DNA of 64,000 nt from positions 3,410,001 to 3,474,000 of the forward strand of contig VDMD01000001.1 of NCBI GenBank assembly GCA_007026445.1. The letters are read 5' to 3'. Below are positions 1 to 11,715 of the stretch, piece after piece (position 1 is the stretch's first letter; each line of letters starts with the position of its first letter). The notes under the pieces were generated by a model that saw nothing but the letters and a program-made list of their open reading frames with translations, was not told the DNA's origin and ran no database searches. Both the position numbers and the translations under genes were made by a program. Origin of the DNA: Schizophyllum amplum (Eukaryota; Basidiomycota; Agaricomycetes; Agaricales; Schizophyllaceae).

Positions 1-970
1 CGATCTCGCCCTCGTCGAAGTCATCGTCGCTGCTGAAGTCGACCTCGCCCGGCGCATAAGAGTGGGTGCGGGGTCGGTCGCTTTCTTCATCTGTTACGCC
101 TGTGCTGTATGCTCTGATACTGCTGCCGCCGCTAGCATTAAGGGAGAGGGAGGTAGCAGACGCGTTGCGCGAGGAGTAGCCGAAGGTGCGCACGGATGCG
201 ACGTCGGAGCTGCGAGCTCGGCGGGCGCGGTAACCGTCCGGTACGGTTGGTGGTATATCCTCGGGGAAGTCCCACGGGGCTTGTTCTGCAGATGCAGCGC
301 CATAGAGCGGTTGACTATTGCTAGGACCAGCTACGGAGGGGCGAGGCGTGAGGTCCAAGTGGTGGTGGCCAGAACTAAGTCCACCAGGCTCGAGCTCATC
401 CGGTGCGAGAGATAGAGGAGCGGATGTCGGTGGTTTGTTTGCTGGCGTGCCAAAGGAAAATGAGTGTAGTGAGTTGTGCAGGTAGAGGTCGTTGCTTTGC
501 GTGTACTGGTCGTAAGAGACGAATGGCGCTGACGCTGGTGGTGGCGGTAACGGCGGAGAAGGCAGCGGGGGTGCAGAGGATGTAGAAGGTGTCTTGCCCT
601 TGAGCGATGTTGTGCTGGCGCGTCGCCTCGTCGGCGAACTGTTGATGCGAGTGAGTACACGGCGACTACGCGCTGGTCAATGCACGCACGATATCGATTT
701 CTTCCGCGGTGGATCAGCTATCTCTCCAAGCTGGGCAGGATCGACGATGCGCCGGCCAATGTTGTGCTTCGACATCGAGTCCGCGTCTGGTTCTGAATCG
801 GCGGATATAGTGGGTGGCTGAGATTGCTGGAGGTCCAGCCGCGTCAAGGGCAGCCTGTGCGTCGATGGGAGTGAGGAGCGGCGGTCCGTACGCGGGTTCT
901 CTTCGCTGGGGCCGTCTCTCGAGTCCTGGGGAATATATTTGTCGGACCGGGAGCGTCTCCGCCAGAGCAT
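1..970 (-). CDS. Ser/Pro-rich hypothetical protein, C-terminus cut by window edge
   Basis: The minus strand has an open frame from the left edge up to an ATG at 970, interrupted by one stop that a 51-bp intron (639-689, GTGCGT...CAACAG, with a CTCACT-like branch point) removes in frame. The visible ~306 residues are rich in Ser, Pro, Arg and Asp, with no recognisable domain: a basic start, a Pro-run near the middle (PPLPSPPLPPPP), a YDQYTQSNDLYLH patch, then an acidic stretch (SSDDDFDEGE) at the edge. The codon pattern and absence of stops over ~640 bp support real coding. The start is uncertain: a second frame is also open at 714-1244, and a CAG acceptor lies near 1013, so an upstream exon is possible. 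I do not recognise the family; disordered regulatory or adaptor proteins look like this. Confidence 0.55.
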
Positions 971-2247
971 CAGCTGCACTCGGGTAGATGATGGTCTTGT
1001 TCCTTTGCGCTGCAAAGAGAACTCGATAAGGCGGCGCGCAGCGCAGGCTTAGCCGCGGGCGCCAGCGACACCGGCTGGAGTGGCTCGGGAACGGCGGCGA
1101 CGACGGCGGCAATGGCTGGCACGGCGGCGGGTCAAAAGAGAAACCGCCTTCGGGAACAGTGTCGCGGTCGATGCGAAGGAGAAATCTTTGACAGCCCACA
1201 CGTGGCAACGTGTGATGGCGGCGGCGGCACTTTACATAAGACAACCGTGGGAACTTTCATTCTGCCTCCATCCTCCTCACCTCAGACCTGCCGCCTCGGC
1301 TGCGCATGACGCCCCTCTCAGCGGCTGGCGATCCTCTCTCCCAGACTCAGAGAGGCGCTCGATATACACTGTCTATCAAGTGACGTTCTGGCCGTCCTCA
1401 GCGCGCTAGCTTCGGAACCCCGCGGTCCTCTGGATGCGCTTCAGCGAACGCACATTCTGCGTTTTCTGCGATGGTTCTCTCTGTCATTCAAAAGCAACGG
1501 CAATAACACTATAGCATCACTGCTTAGATCAACAACCTCGTCGAACGCATCACGCTTGTCCTGACTGTATCAGCTCTCGTGCATCTTCAAGATCTCCTTC
1601 GTTCTCGCACCACCGCCACTACGCTTTCCGCACTATTCATGGGCGCTTGAACCGGCCAGAGCCTCATCTCCTCGGTAATGCACCAAGCCTCAATCGAGCA
1701 TCATCACTTCAAGTCGATTCCGTACATCCCAGAGGCAGGACTTTGACGCGTGACTTGCATGCGCGCCCTTTCCTTGAGACTGGCTAGCCTCATCCACTGC
1801 TCCAAGGCACGTATTTTCTACCGTGGCTTCAGCATTCCCGACTGTCTGTATCGCGGGGCGCGACGATGCTCACAAGCAGTCACGAACGCGACCACGTGAG
1901 TGTGACTGCCGGCGTTCAACCTCCCCCTCCCCCCTCTCGTTCCGACTCCAATTGACCAACTCGGGATGCGATTTTGCCTTCAATTATGCCAGGAACGTTC
2001 CGTCCGTAAAGCTTACTGAAGTCTCTATTCGGAGCCGATCGATCCGGCGGCTCCAATCGCTCAGGAGACAGAGCTAGACACTTCCGCTGTCTGCACCGAG
2101 CGCCCGAGTATATCATGGCAGTTCCTGAATTTTCCTTTTCGTCGCTGCCCCTTGCTCTCCTTCACCCATTTCTATCTTGCACATCTATCTTGCTACTCTG
2201 TAGGCGGAGCACTCAGCGTGCCAGCCCATCTCATTCGCTTTTCCGCG
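971..2247. other. intergenic region between divergent genes
   Basis: About 1.3 kb between the start of the left-edge minus-strand gene and the start of the GH71 gene. Only short overlapping frames are present, and 1410-1820 has none of useful length. It presumably holds both promoters. I see no RNA gene or repeat. Confidence 0.5.
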
Positions 2248-5200
2248 ATGCGTCCGACTTTCGGAATCGCAACGTCTCTGCTGTCGATTTTGCTATGCTC
2301 GTCTTCGGTATCGGCTCGCATGTCATTGCGTTCTCTATGGAACAGACCTGCGGACGACTCTATCGCCTCGCCACATTTCGCTAGCTTCGAGCTCGACACC
2401 GCGAACGCGACATTCGAGCTGGATAAGCGGGCGGACCCAAAATATATTTTTATGCATCATGTACGTCGGCTTTCGTTCGCATACGGCCTTTCGTTGATAA
2501 ACATTTATCTGCAGATTGTCGGAAGTGAGTAACGCCTTTGGCGAAACGCGTACATGTTCTCATTCGGCTGTATCTTCCTCACAGACACGTAGGTTATCGC
2601 ATGACTTTCGTACGCTTCTGCTGACCTGCTCGCCAGCTATTCGTATACCCAGAGCACATGGCAAAGCGATCTAGCGTCCATGCAGTCGTACGGCGTGTGC
2701 GTACTCCTCCATCATTTCGCGTCGCATTGTCTGACCCCGCCTTCAGTGACGCGGTCGCTCTCAACATTGGCAGCGACAGCTGGCAGCCGCAGCAACTCGT
2801 CAACGCCTACGCCGCTGCGCAGGCGGTCGGCAGCATCAAGCTCTTCATCTCCTTCGACTACAGCTCCTTCGCATGCTCCGTCGACGGCACCGTCAACCTC
2901 GTGAAGCAATTCGCGAATCATCCCAATCAGTTCAAGATCAACGGCTCTCCGTTCATTAGCAGCTTTCTGGGCGGATGCCGTGAGTGGGCCTTCCCTCGCC
3001 TTCTGCGCGGTGTTGACTCGCGCAGTGGGCAACTCTGGCTGGGCGAGCATCAAGTCGCAGACGAATGGCTATCTCATGCCGTTCATTGAGGGTCTGGAGG
3101 GAAAATTCGATCAATGGCCTAGTTTAGACTCGTGGCTCTGGTGAGCATGCTTGCGCCCTTTTTGTCCCCACTCCCAAGCTGACTGGCCGTAGCTGGGGCT
3201 GCGCTTGGCCACAGGGAAACTACGCGAAGAACGTGAGCACGATTTTGGGCGCGCGCATGTAGTCACTAAACTTTAGTCAGACGGGCGATGATGACTACTG
3301 TACGTCCTCGATGGAATATTTCGAGTTCAATACACTGATGCTTCGAGTCAGATTACAGCCAGCTCGGATCTCGCTTCTCTACCACTGTCAGCCCGTGGTT
3401 CTAGTCAGTCTCAGTTTCGAACCCGTTCACTACTTCACTGACTCCGGCGACCAGCGCGCATTATTCGTACAAAAACTTGTACTACCGCGGCGACGGTAGG
3501 CTCAAAGTGCCGTTCGCCCTCTGTCCTTACTGAATTGCATGCAGACTGGCTTATTAACAGTCGCTGGGAGCAACTCTTCAATATGCGCGACCGCCTCACG
3601 TTCATCGAGATGGCGACATGGAATGACTGGGGCGAGTCCCACTAGTGCGTGCCACAAATGCTGTGATTCTTATACCGCTGATCATTGCTTCAGCATGGGA
3701 GCCATCCGCACGGCCGATCAGCCCGCGGGGACGAATTGGGTGAACGGGTTCCCTCATACCGCGTGGATGGACATGAGCGTGTACTACATGAATGCGTTCA
3801 GATCTGGCGCTTATCCTGCGGTCACTGTGAGTGTGCTCGTCCTGTGTTTCATGGCGGATATTGACGTGTCGCAGAGCGATATCATCTACTTCTGGGCGAG
3901 GTGTGTTGAATTCACTATGTGGCCTACGATTGCTGAATAATTTCAGGCCTCATCCTGCTGCCGCTACCGCGTCGAATGACGGTCTTGGTAAGCCCACTGG
4001 CTGGGACTGGACAACGGTAAGATTATCGCCTCCCAATCGAGCGCGATATATTAACGGGGATTACAGGACACTATGTGGGCCGCTGTCTTCTCCACGGGTC
4101 CTGCGACCGTTACCCTGCGCTGTGGTAGCTCGTCGGTAACGACGACGATCGGAGCTGGTGTAACCAAGTTGTCGGCGCCTCTGGCTGCCGGCCAGATGAC
4201 GGTTACGATGGTGCGCAACGGACAGACGATAATCAACTATACCCCGACGGATTATACCTATACGCTCAACCCGACAACGTGTGAGTGACGGACGGCTTTG
4301 AAAGAAGCGCCTAAACTAACGAGTCGCAGATAACTTCAACGCGTGGGTTGGATCAGCTCGTGAGTCATTCCACTTGTTGCGAGACACGACGTGCTTATCC
4401 GTCTTAGGTTCCGTGGTTACGACCCCGACCTCCGCCGTGTCTTCCTCCGTTGCAGGGACCTCGACGTCCAGGAGCTCGTCCTCGTCGGGCTCTTCCACAT
4501 CGACCTCATCTTCGGCGGCATCGACAGCCACCGGCTTCACCTATGTCAGCTGCATAGCGGAAGCCAGCGGCGGACGGGCATTGACGGGCGCGTCCTACCA
4601 GTCCAACTCGATGACGACGGAGTCTTGTCAGTCGTTCTGCAGTGCTTATAACTACGCGGGGACGGAGTACGGAACCCAATGTACGTCCTACAAGCTTCTA
4701 CCGTACCATCAATTCGACCATACTGACGCGGACTGTTAGGCTACTGCGGGAATTCGCTTTCGAACGGAGCGAGCACCAACCCGGCGTCTGGGTGTACCAC
4801 GGCGTGCCGGGGAAATTCGGCGCAAACTTGCGGTGGGGCGTACAGGCTCAGTCTGTACTACCAGGCCAACCTCCCGGCTACCTCGAGCTCGGCGGCGTCC
4901 ACTTCTGTATCGACGTCGAGATCCAGTTCTGCGTTGAGCTCCACTTCTACCTCGAGGTCGTCCACGGTCTCCACCTCTACATCGACCTCGTCCAGTGCTG
5001 CGCCGACGTCGACGGCCCGTGGCTTCTCAGCTGTCGGATGCGTTAACGAGCCCAGTGGTGGTCGTGCGCTCACGTCTGCGTATTACAGCACCACGAACAT
5101 GACACTCGAGTACTGCCAGTCGCTCTGCTCTGGTTACCACTACGCGGGTGCCGAATACGGCAAGGAATGTAAGTCCTCTTGTTATCGGCCACAACCCAGG

Positions 5201-5852
5201 TGGCTGATTGGTCGACAGGCTACTGCGGTGATACGTTATCCAACGGGGCCACCGGCAGCGTGGTCGACGCCAGTCAATGTTCGACGAACTGCGCCGGTAA
5301 CGCGGCGCAGAAGTGCGGAGCGCCGTACAAGTTGAGCCTGTTCTACCAGGCGAATATTGGGTCGGCTGCGCCGAGTGCTTCGACATCGAGCGCGGTCTCG
5401 ACAACCTCCAGCACGACAACGACCTCTAGCGCGGCTGCGACGAGCTCTGCGAGGACGTGGCGGGATGTTGGCTGCATCAGGGACTCGAGCTCTCGTGCGC
5501 TGACCGGTGCGTTGTATCAGCAGTCGGATATGACGCCAGCGGTTTGCCGGGCGCTGTGCGATCAAGGCAGCTACACCTATGCGGGGACGGAGTATGTGTG
5601 AGTACCTCTTCCTCGATTCGCGTCGCACACTGAGCTGACTTGTCTCTTTTAGCAACCAATGTGAGAACGGGTTTTGCGCGTTGGTTTGCGGTTCGGTTCT
5701 GACATTTTCTCCAAGGTTACTGCGGCAACACGCTCTCGAATGGCGCGACCGAGACTACTGTGTCGGCTGATCAGTGCTCGAGCAAGTGTGCAGGCGATAA
5801 TACGTTGACCTGTGGTGGTCCATACCGCCTCAGCCTCTACAAGAAGTCCTAG
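2248..5852 (+). CDS. secreted GH71 alpha-1,3-glucanase (mutanase) with three WSC domains
   Basis: Predicted extracellular endo-alpha-1,3-glucanase, acting on alpha-1,3-glucan of fungal walls (self remodelling or attack on other fungi). The first exon (2248-2460) encodes a signal peptide (MRPTFGIATSLLSILLCSSSVSA) and a KR dibasic site (ELDKRADP), then the GH71 opening KYIFMHH. The family motif HHIVGNTYSYTQ is rebuilt only by joining microexons 2515-2524 (10 nt) and 2585-2588 (4 nt) to the exon starting at 2637. Other GH71 landmarks are LNIGSDSWQ, ISFDYSSF, WGCAWPQGNY and EMATWNDWGESH (carboxylates of the active site). After the catalytic part (~to 4270) come Ser/Thr-rich linkers and three WSC modules (from about 4530, 5020 and 5455), each with the YAGTEYG...CYCGN...C...CGG(P/A)Y pattern. 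The gene has more than ten introns and ends at TAG 5850-5852. The protein is roughly 800-850 residues. Long antisense frames at 5027-5655 are shadows of the Ser/Thr linkers. Confidence 0.93.
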
Positions 5853-6215
5853 GTTCTTAGCATCCGCTTTGACTGTTTCCGAGACGATACCCAGCATCAC
5901 AAACTACTCTTCCGCTCCTTCCCGAACTTGTATGTGTACCGCGCTGCACCTTGTTATCCCTTTGTTTTCGTTCTTGTTATCTGCGGCGGGTGGGCTCCGA
6001 CCGTCCTGTACAGATAATATCTGTGGCGCGAGGTTGGGGTTTTGTACGTCGCTGCGTGTGAGCTACATTATACGCATACATATCCTTGTATTACATTGCA
6101 AGGGTCATTCTACATATATACCTAGAGTTCCAGTTCTTCGCGCATGACCAGCAATCGAGGTGCTCAGATGTGCGAACTTCGTAGTTCCTTCGACGAGGGC
6201 CTTGTCCGAGATAAT
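5853..6215. other. 3' intergenic region between convergent genes
   Basis: About 360 bp between the stop codons of the GH71 gene and the formamidase gene. It should contain both 3' UTRs. I see no gene or repeat. Confidence 0.5.
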
Positions 6216-8639
6216 TTAGACCACCCCGTCGCTACGGATGGCGCAGCCACCAAGGTCGCGTTTGGCGAGGCCTTCTTCTTTCGGGAGGATGTCCTATGTC
6301 GAATAAAGTTCTGTGAGAAGTCTGGACAACGAGCGTAGTTGAGACGTACGAAGTCGAATATTCCCGTGGGTATGGCCAGCGTAACGCATGCGTTCGGAGA
6401 GTCCTGTACGTGCGTAGGTCGTTGAGATTGAGGTCATGACAATCGGGCACGATAGGATGGACATACCACGATGGCGCCGACGTGGCTTTCGACGGGCGCG
6501 GCGGAGAGAAGAAGGTCTGCGAGGTCCATGAGTTACCATTCAGACGACAATGGGATGCAGACTCACAGGCTTGCTCACGAGAGTAGCCGAGCTTGATTGT
6601 CAAGTTGAGCAAGATTAAAATCGGAGTCTCGGCAGCGCAAACATACCTTCATCAAATACGCAATGGCGTTCAGCGCAGCTTGCTTGTAAGCGACGGTCGC
6701 GTCCATGTTGTACTGCTTGCCGTCGCCATCTGTTTGTTGGTCAGTAAATGATGCCCGTCGCTCTGGGGATAGAACACGCACGGATGTCAACGCTGATGCC
6801 TTCGAAAATGAGCTGGAAGGGATATATCAGTGAGTCGAAGCAGAAAGTTGACGGGAGTGAGATAGAGCGTACCTTCTGAGAGTAAAGCGGGTCCACGGGC
6901 GACGGCATGAAGATGGGCTGCTTGAGAGCGAATTTCTCAACGCCGCCCTTGATGATGGAGGTCTTGAAGGTGATGATGCCGGCCTAGAATAAATAGCGTT
7001 AGTAAGATCATTACTCGCGAGAATATGTGGCACTTACCATCTCAATAGCGCCGCAAAAGGAGATCTCGCCCTATACAAAAGACCGTTAGTGACGAATGGA
7101 GGCAGCCGTCAGCAGCGCCCAAATCCGAATAAACGTGCGCCTCGACGTACATCTCCTTGCGAAAAATGCAGATCGCCAACAGACAGATTGGCGCCTTCGA
7201 CAAACACGGGGAAGTAGCATCGGGAGCCCCTGCAAAAGTCAAGTTCAATCAGACCCAATGGTACGCGCTGCTATGGTGAAGGTTCGTACTTGGACAAATT
7301 CTTGATCTGCGTGGCGGTCAGCATGGACGCCAGAAGCCTGACAGAAGTCCGCCGGCCACACCCCGAAAACCGTGACTCACATCGCAGTTCCCGCCATGTT
7401 CGCGCCCAGGGATCGTGCGCGCACCCTCCCTAGCGATCTTGTCGCGCACATCCTGGGCAAGATCTTGCCCAACATACGCGCCGGTGGCGTTGGGCGCGAA
7501 GGCGACAGGGGGGACGGAGTCGGCGTGCTGCGCTATGAGCCCGGTCTCGCGCTCGTTCCACTTGGCGAGGAGCTCGGGGGAGGGGGCTGTGGGATAGGGG
7601 AGGGAGCTGAGTTCAAAGCTGTAAGTAGGTAGAGCGGGTGGATGCGAACCTGTTCCTATAAGTCCGGGATGGGTGACACCGGCGAATCGTACGCCGGGAA
7701 TGTGGCGAGAGGTAGCGTATACGCCTGCACGCCGCGTTAAATGTGTAGAAGGTCAGGATTAGAAGGATTCTTGGGTTACCTTCGAAGTCCCAGATGGCCT
7801 TCGCAGCCTTGCTGTTAAACTCGCGAGCTGTGGAAGATGGTATTAACACCGATGCCACAACGGTCCAAAACCGAGGTTTGCACCGAAGAGCCCGCCCCCG
7901 TTTTCAAGCTCGAATATGCCCTATTAACCACTTCAGGATGAGTCTTACAGTGAGTCAAGCTCGAACTTGCCGTATATCCCCATGGCATCTTCTCGAACGG
8001 CGTGACTGGACAGAATCTGAGCTGGTTATACAGACTTTTAAGAAAATGATATACCGTCGAGAATGTCGACAACAAGACAGTCGCCGGGCTCTGTGCCTTC
8101 CACGGCGATGGGCCCCGATAAATTATGGATCTTTGTCAGGTCGACATTCTTGATGTCGTCGCTGCCTAGAGGAAGCATGAATACTTTTACACCATTATAT
8201 AGAGAGCATATGAACGCGTACAATCGTTGTTCCCAATCTGCGCTCCCGTCCAATCTACGCATTCGACTTTGAAGACTTGCCCGGGCTTGACAGTGGCGAA
8301 GGCTGGAATGTCAGGGCTGGGAAGTAGAGCGTTAGACAGAAACTCTGATAAGCAGTAGAATAGACTGACTGCCAACGGTTGTGCAAGCCCTGCGGTAGAG
8401 GTTAGTTAGTGGATGACGCGTCAGGGGGTCTCGATATCAACTGACCTTCTGCTGGTCTGCTGGACTGTGGAGAGTCAAGAAGTGTCCCAAAGTTGTAGCA
8501 AGGATGAATACACGCTCGACTCACACAAACGGATCAACCTGCAAAGCGTTGGTCGTTCAGGAATCCTTTGAAGCGACGGATAGATCAGACGTACTTTGAC
8601 GAGGGTGGAGTGCGCTACTGAGTTCGCTTTGGTCGCCAT
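6216..8639 (-). CDS. formamidase (FmdA/AmdA acetamidase-formamidase family)
   Basis: Hydrolyses formamide or short amides to the acid and ammonia; a cytosolic nitrogen-scavenging enzyme. Family motifs appear in order: GLHNRWHPDIPAFATVKPG, ECVDWTGAQIGNND, NLSGPIAVEGTEPGD, WGYTGIFELENGGG, AIWDFEGVYATSRHIPGVRF, HPGLIGTAPS and PGREHGGNCD. ATG is at 8637-8639 (MATKANSVAHSTLVK) and TAA at 6216-6218, reached through an intron whose removal gives FDFDILPKEEGLAKRDLGG. The 5' end is split into tiny exons: 8525-8538 (14 nt), 8446-8464 (19 nt) and 8370-8389 (20 nt). The intron 7921-7970 begins GCAAGT and ends TAG, so it is a GC-AG intron; only this splice joins WGYT to GIFELENGGG. It lies convergent with the GH71 gene. 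Assembled length is about 410 residues, normal for fungal formamidases. Confidence 0.93.
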
Positions 8640-9265
8640 GCTAGCTATTAATCGCGGTCAAGAGGGTTGGACTTACAGGAGAGCCTCGAAAGATGCAGAT
8701 AGCCATGATCTGACCTTTATAGACGCCAGGTCACTGATAAGCACGAGAACCGGAATGACGACAAGCCGGCCTCGGCGAAGCACGGTTGGGCGCCTTCGGT
8801 AAAGCGGTTCAATACAGAAGAGCAGTCATATGAGCTGCCGAGCAGAGCATGATATGGGCAGGCGCGGGAATACTAGGTGAAAGCGGCCGTGGGCGCACGA
8901 CGGCGCGCGCTATCGTCTGCAGAGTTTACTGCTGAGGTATATCGATGCAGAGACGAAGGCAACGATCCAGCGATTTGGGAGGCAGACCAAATCGTCCAAA
9001 GGAGCGCGGCAAAGTGGAAGCGTTGGAGAAGGACACCATTGCACGAATAAAGGTTGCAACAAGTTGAACATGGCGGTCAAGTTCAATGGATGCCGGCAAC
9101 TTCCGGCCATTGATCATGGCCACGCGGAGGGTTTCATGATGTCAGGTGATGGTTGCTGTGCCTGCTCGCCACTGCCGCGACGACTGCGCCGCCCTTGCCT
9201 TCTTGGTCTTCCTTGGCTGCTAGTGTACAAAAGACGCACCGCAACGACGCGCAGCCCATACCACC
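8640..9265. other. divergent promoter region, formamidase / CUE gene
   Basis: About 625 bp between the divergent starts of the formamidase and CUE genes. Short frames only. I could not identify regulatory motifs (for example clustered GATA sites) with confidence. Confidence 0.4.
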
Positions 9266-10549
9266 ATGTCTTCCCCTCCCCCACCTGCGCTGCCCGAACG
9301 CCGCCCCGAATCGCCAGCCATTCCAGACGCGATGGCACCGGTCATATCGCCGACCTCTGTGTCGCCCCCTGCTCTCTCTGCTACCAGTTCGGCGGACGCG
9401 TCCACGCATACGGCTTTGGAATCCCCTTCCCATGCGTCCACTGCGCCGCCGCCACTGCCTGAGCGGACGCCCGACAACCAGGAGCCGCACGATCCCCGCG
9501 TCGCGGCATTGAAGGCGATGTTCCCCGATTTCGATGAGCAGATCATGTGAGCCCTCTCGGCTTTGTTGTGATGTTCTGTGTCTGACTGCACGACAGGATA
9601 TCCGTTCTTGAGTCTGTTAACGGGGACCAAGACCGAGCCATCGACATGTTGCTCGGGATGAGTGACCCGGAATACAAGGCTCAGCAAGCTGTCCCGCCTC
9701 CCGCAGCGCGTGCTATGGTACGTCCTCCCTCTTCGACATCGACTCTCCTAATTTCTACGCAGACCCAGACAGACCTCGACGAGGAGTTCGCTCGCCGCCT
9801 CATGCTGGAAGATCAAGAAGAGAGCGATCGCGCCGCCGCGATGTATTACGAGCAGCAGCAGCAACAGCATAACGCGCAGCGATGGCAACCGCAGACTTCT
9901 CCCGGCGGCCAGCCAACCACTGGCAGGGACGGTATATCCGAGTTCCAAGACCAGGTCAAGCAATTCGGCGAGACCGGCCTCAAGACCATCAACAGCCTCT
10001 TCTCCAAGGTGAAGGCGAAGATCCAAGAGTTCGACCAGGGGAACAACGCCAGTGGGTCGACTTCGCAAGCGCCGCAGATGGCGCAGCAGCAACAACAGTC
10101 ACAGGCTCCCTGGGCCGCGTCGCCGAACGCCCAGTACCAGCCATACGTGGGCAGGAGGTCGCAAGAGCACGCCGCGCGGCGGTCGCATGAGGCGGCGGCG
10201 GCAGAGTATGACTCGCCTATCCGTCTTGGGGATGCCCCGGTATCGCCTGGCGTGCAGGCGGGGCATTCGTCGCCAGGCTATGACCTGTCGCCCTCCCCAT
10301 CGCCGGCGCCGCGGCCCACGAGTCGAAGTTCGGCGCCCATTGACGGTGGTGCGTAGCTATGCGTCTTCTGCTTTGCTACTATAGACTGAGAGGCTCGTAG
10401 GCAGATTTGGTGTCTTGCCCAAGCGACCAGTCTCCCTGGTGCGCGACACACCTTCTTCCAGTCAGCGGCCGCCAGACGATGATGACGAGCTGGAGTACGC
10501 TGAGAACCCGTTCGATACTGAAGACAAGGGCGTAAAGCCAGCGAAATGA
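9266..10549 (+). CDS. CUE-domain ubiquitin-binding protein (Cue5-like)
   Basis: Exons 9266-9546, 9597-9717, 9763-10348 and 10401-10549 give a protein of about 378 residues. The N-terminal ~70 residues are Pro/Ser-rich. A CUE domain follows at about residues 76-118: DPRVAALKAMFPDFDEQIMIS, then VLESVNGDQDRAIDMLLGM, with the M-F-P and L-L signatures of the ubiquitin-binding fold. Next come an EEFARRLMLEDQEE acidic helix, a Gln-rich run, an amphipathic QVKQFGETGLKTINSLFSKVKAKIQEF segment and a disordered Ser/Pro tail ending DELEYAENPFDTEDKG. In yeast, Cue5 links ubiquitinated cargo to Atg8, and this domain order suggests the same adaptor role; the C-terminal acidic-aromatic segment could be the Atg8-binding motif, which is inference. 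ATG context is CCACCATGT. Confidence 0.88.
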
Positions 10550-11432
10550 GATTTTAAAGACGGAGCGGCTGGACATAACTATCTGCGTATATTTCCTACA
10601 TATCGAGAAGAGTTGAGATACCCTGGTGTAATTGTATGGTCAGGAAAGGTGCTATATATCGAACGCAGGATATCGAACGTCGAAAGTCGTTGGCCACAAA
10701 TGTGCCACAAATCGTCCATGTATCACTGTATGCATAGCAATCGAAGGTACCATGAAATTCGGTCTGTGGCTGCCGCCTACCATGAGGATGCTGTCACGGT
10801 GCTGTGAAGATTTGGGGGACCCGGGCCATCGCCAAGCACGTAACTGCCTACTCCACCGTCATTGTCCTGATATGGCAGGACCTCTGAGTTCCGGGTCCGA
10901 GAAAGCCACGACTGCCTTGCGTCATATTTCATTGAGCAAATTGCAGCGGAAGTGCGGAAGCGCCGCCACCAGTGCGTCATGATCTACGCTGACCGAACAT
11001 TCCAACCCTCAAACCGTGAATTAAGAGCAGAAGACCTAGGTGGTCCGGTGTATATTGTATTGCAGAGCCGGCTGGGCGGGCTCGGTCTATATATGCGGGG
11101 GTGTATACGTATGTGTTCTGCGACGAGAGTCCGCAGAAAGAGAGAACAAGATATGTGAAAGCGACGAGGTATGCGAATTATAATACAACAGTACAATGCG
11201 GATGATATTGCGAGATGCTGCAGAACAGGTCATGATGCGATGCTGTCCCTGCAGACGCGCGTCAGTGACCGAAGGAGGGAAGAAACGCGAAAGACGCACC
11301 TTATATATAATTTACGACGAGGTATATGCGTGGCGGCAGTCATGTTCATGACGTCGCGCTCACGGTGCGGGGGCCCTTCATGGCGACTCGCTCTGCGCAA
11401 TGTCAGGAAATGTGCAGCGACGATTATGCAGT
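10550..11432. other. intergenic region, no gene seen
   Basis: About 880 bp between the stop codons of the CUE gene and the small minus-strand ORF. The open frames here are short, arginine-rich and overlap each other on both strands, as expected of noncoding GC-rich DNA. Confidence 0.45.
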
Positions 11433-11618
11433 CTATGCACCATTCTGGAGTGCCTGCATGGCTCGCGGATCCCGCGCATGCGATGGGGGGAGTTTGCTCT
11501 TCGCGTCACGGTCCAAGTCCAAAGACTTGCGCGCCTCGACGAACTGGCGTAGGGTGTAGACGGCAAGCTGGTGGGAATACTGGGCGCGCGCCTCGGGTCC
11601 TGCCTTGGAGAGAGCCAT
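11433..11618 (-). CDS. small 61-residue hypothetical protein
   Basis: A single-exon ORF (MALSKAGPEARAQYSHQL to AMQALQNGA) with a good start context (ATAATGG). A TATATAAG box lies 90 bp upstream on the same strand (11708-11715), the usual distance for a strongly transcribed fungal gene. The sequence is helical and charged, with no signal peptide, membrane span or known domain. The composition is protein-like (low Cys, balanced Lys/Arg/Asp/Leu), unlike neighbouring spurious frames. No function can be assigned. Further exons downstream are possible, because the ORF ends in low-complexity sequence. Confidence 0.45.
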   Translation of the reverse strand: MALSKAGPEARAQYSHQLAVYTLRQFVEARKSLDLDRDAKSKLPPSHARDPRAMQALQNGA

Positions 11619-11707
11619 TATAATGATGAGGATGACTGGTGGGTGCGAGTTGAAGGCAGGCGTCTGAAGGAGGGCAAGAATGGGAAAATGGGATAATCGT
11701 GGCCCGC

Positions 11708-11715
11708 CTTATATA
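11708..11715 (-). promoter_or_regulatory. TATA box of the small 61-residue gene
   Basis: TATATAAG on the minus strand, 90 bp before the ATG at 11618, in a GC-rich setting where such a motif stands out. Confidence 0.5.

Noticed and set aside
5027..5655. Overlapping long minus-strand ORFs
   Set aside because: They are antisense shadows of the Ser/Thr-rich linkers and WSC domains of the GH71 gene; their sequence is Arg/Ser-rich with no motifs.
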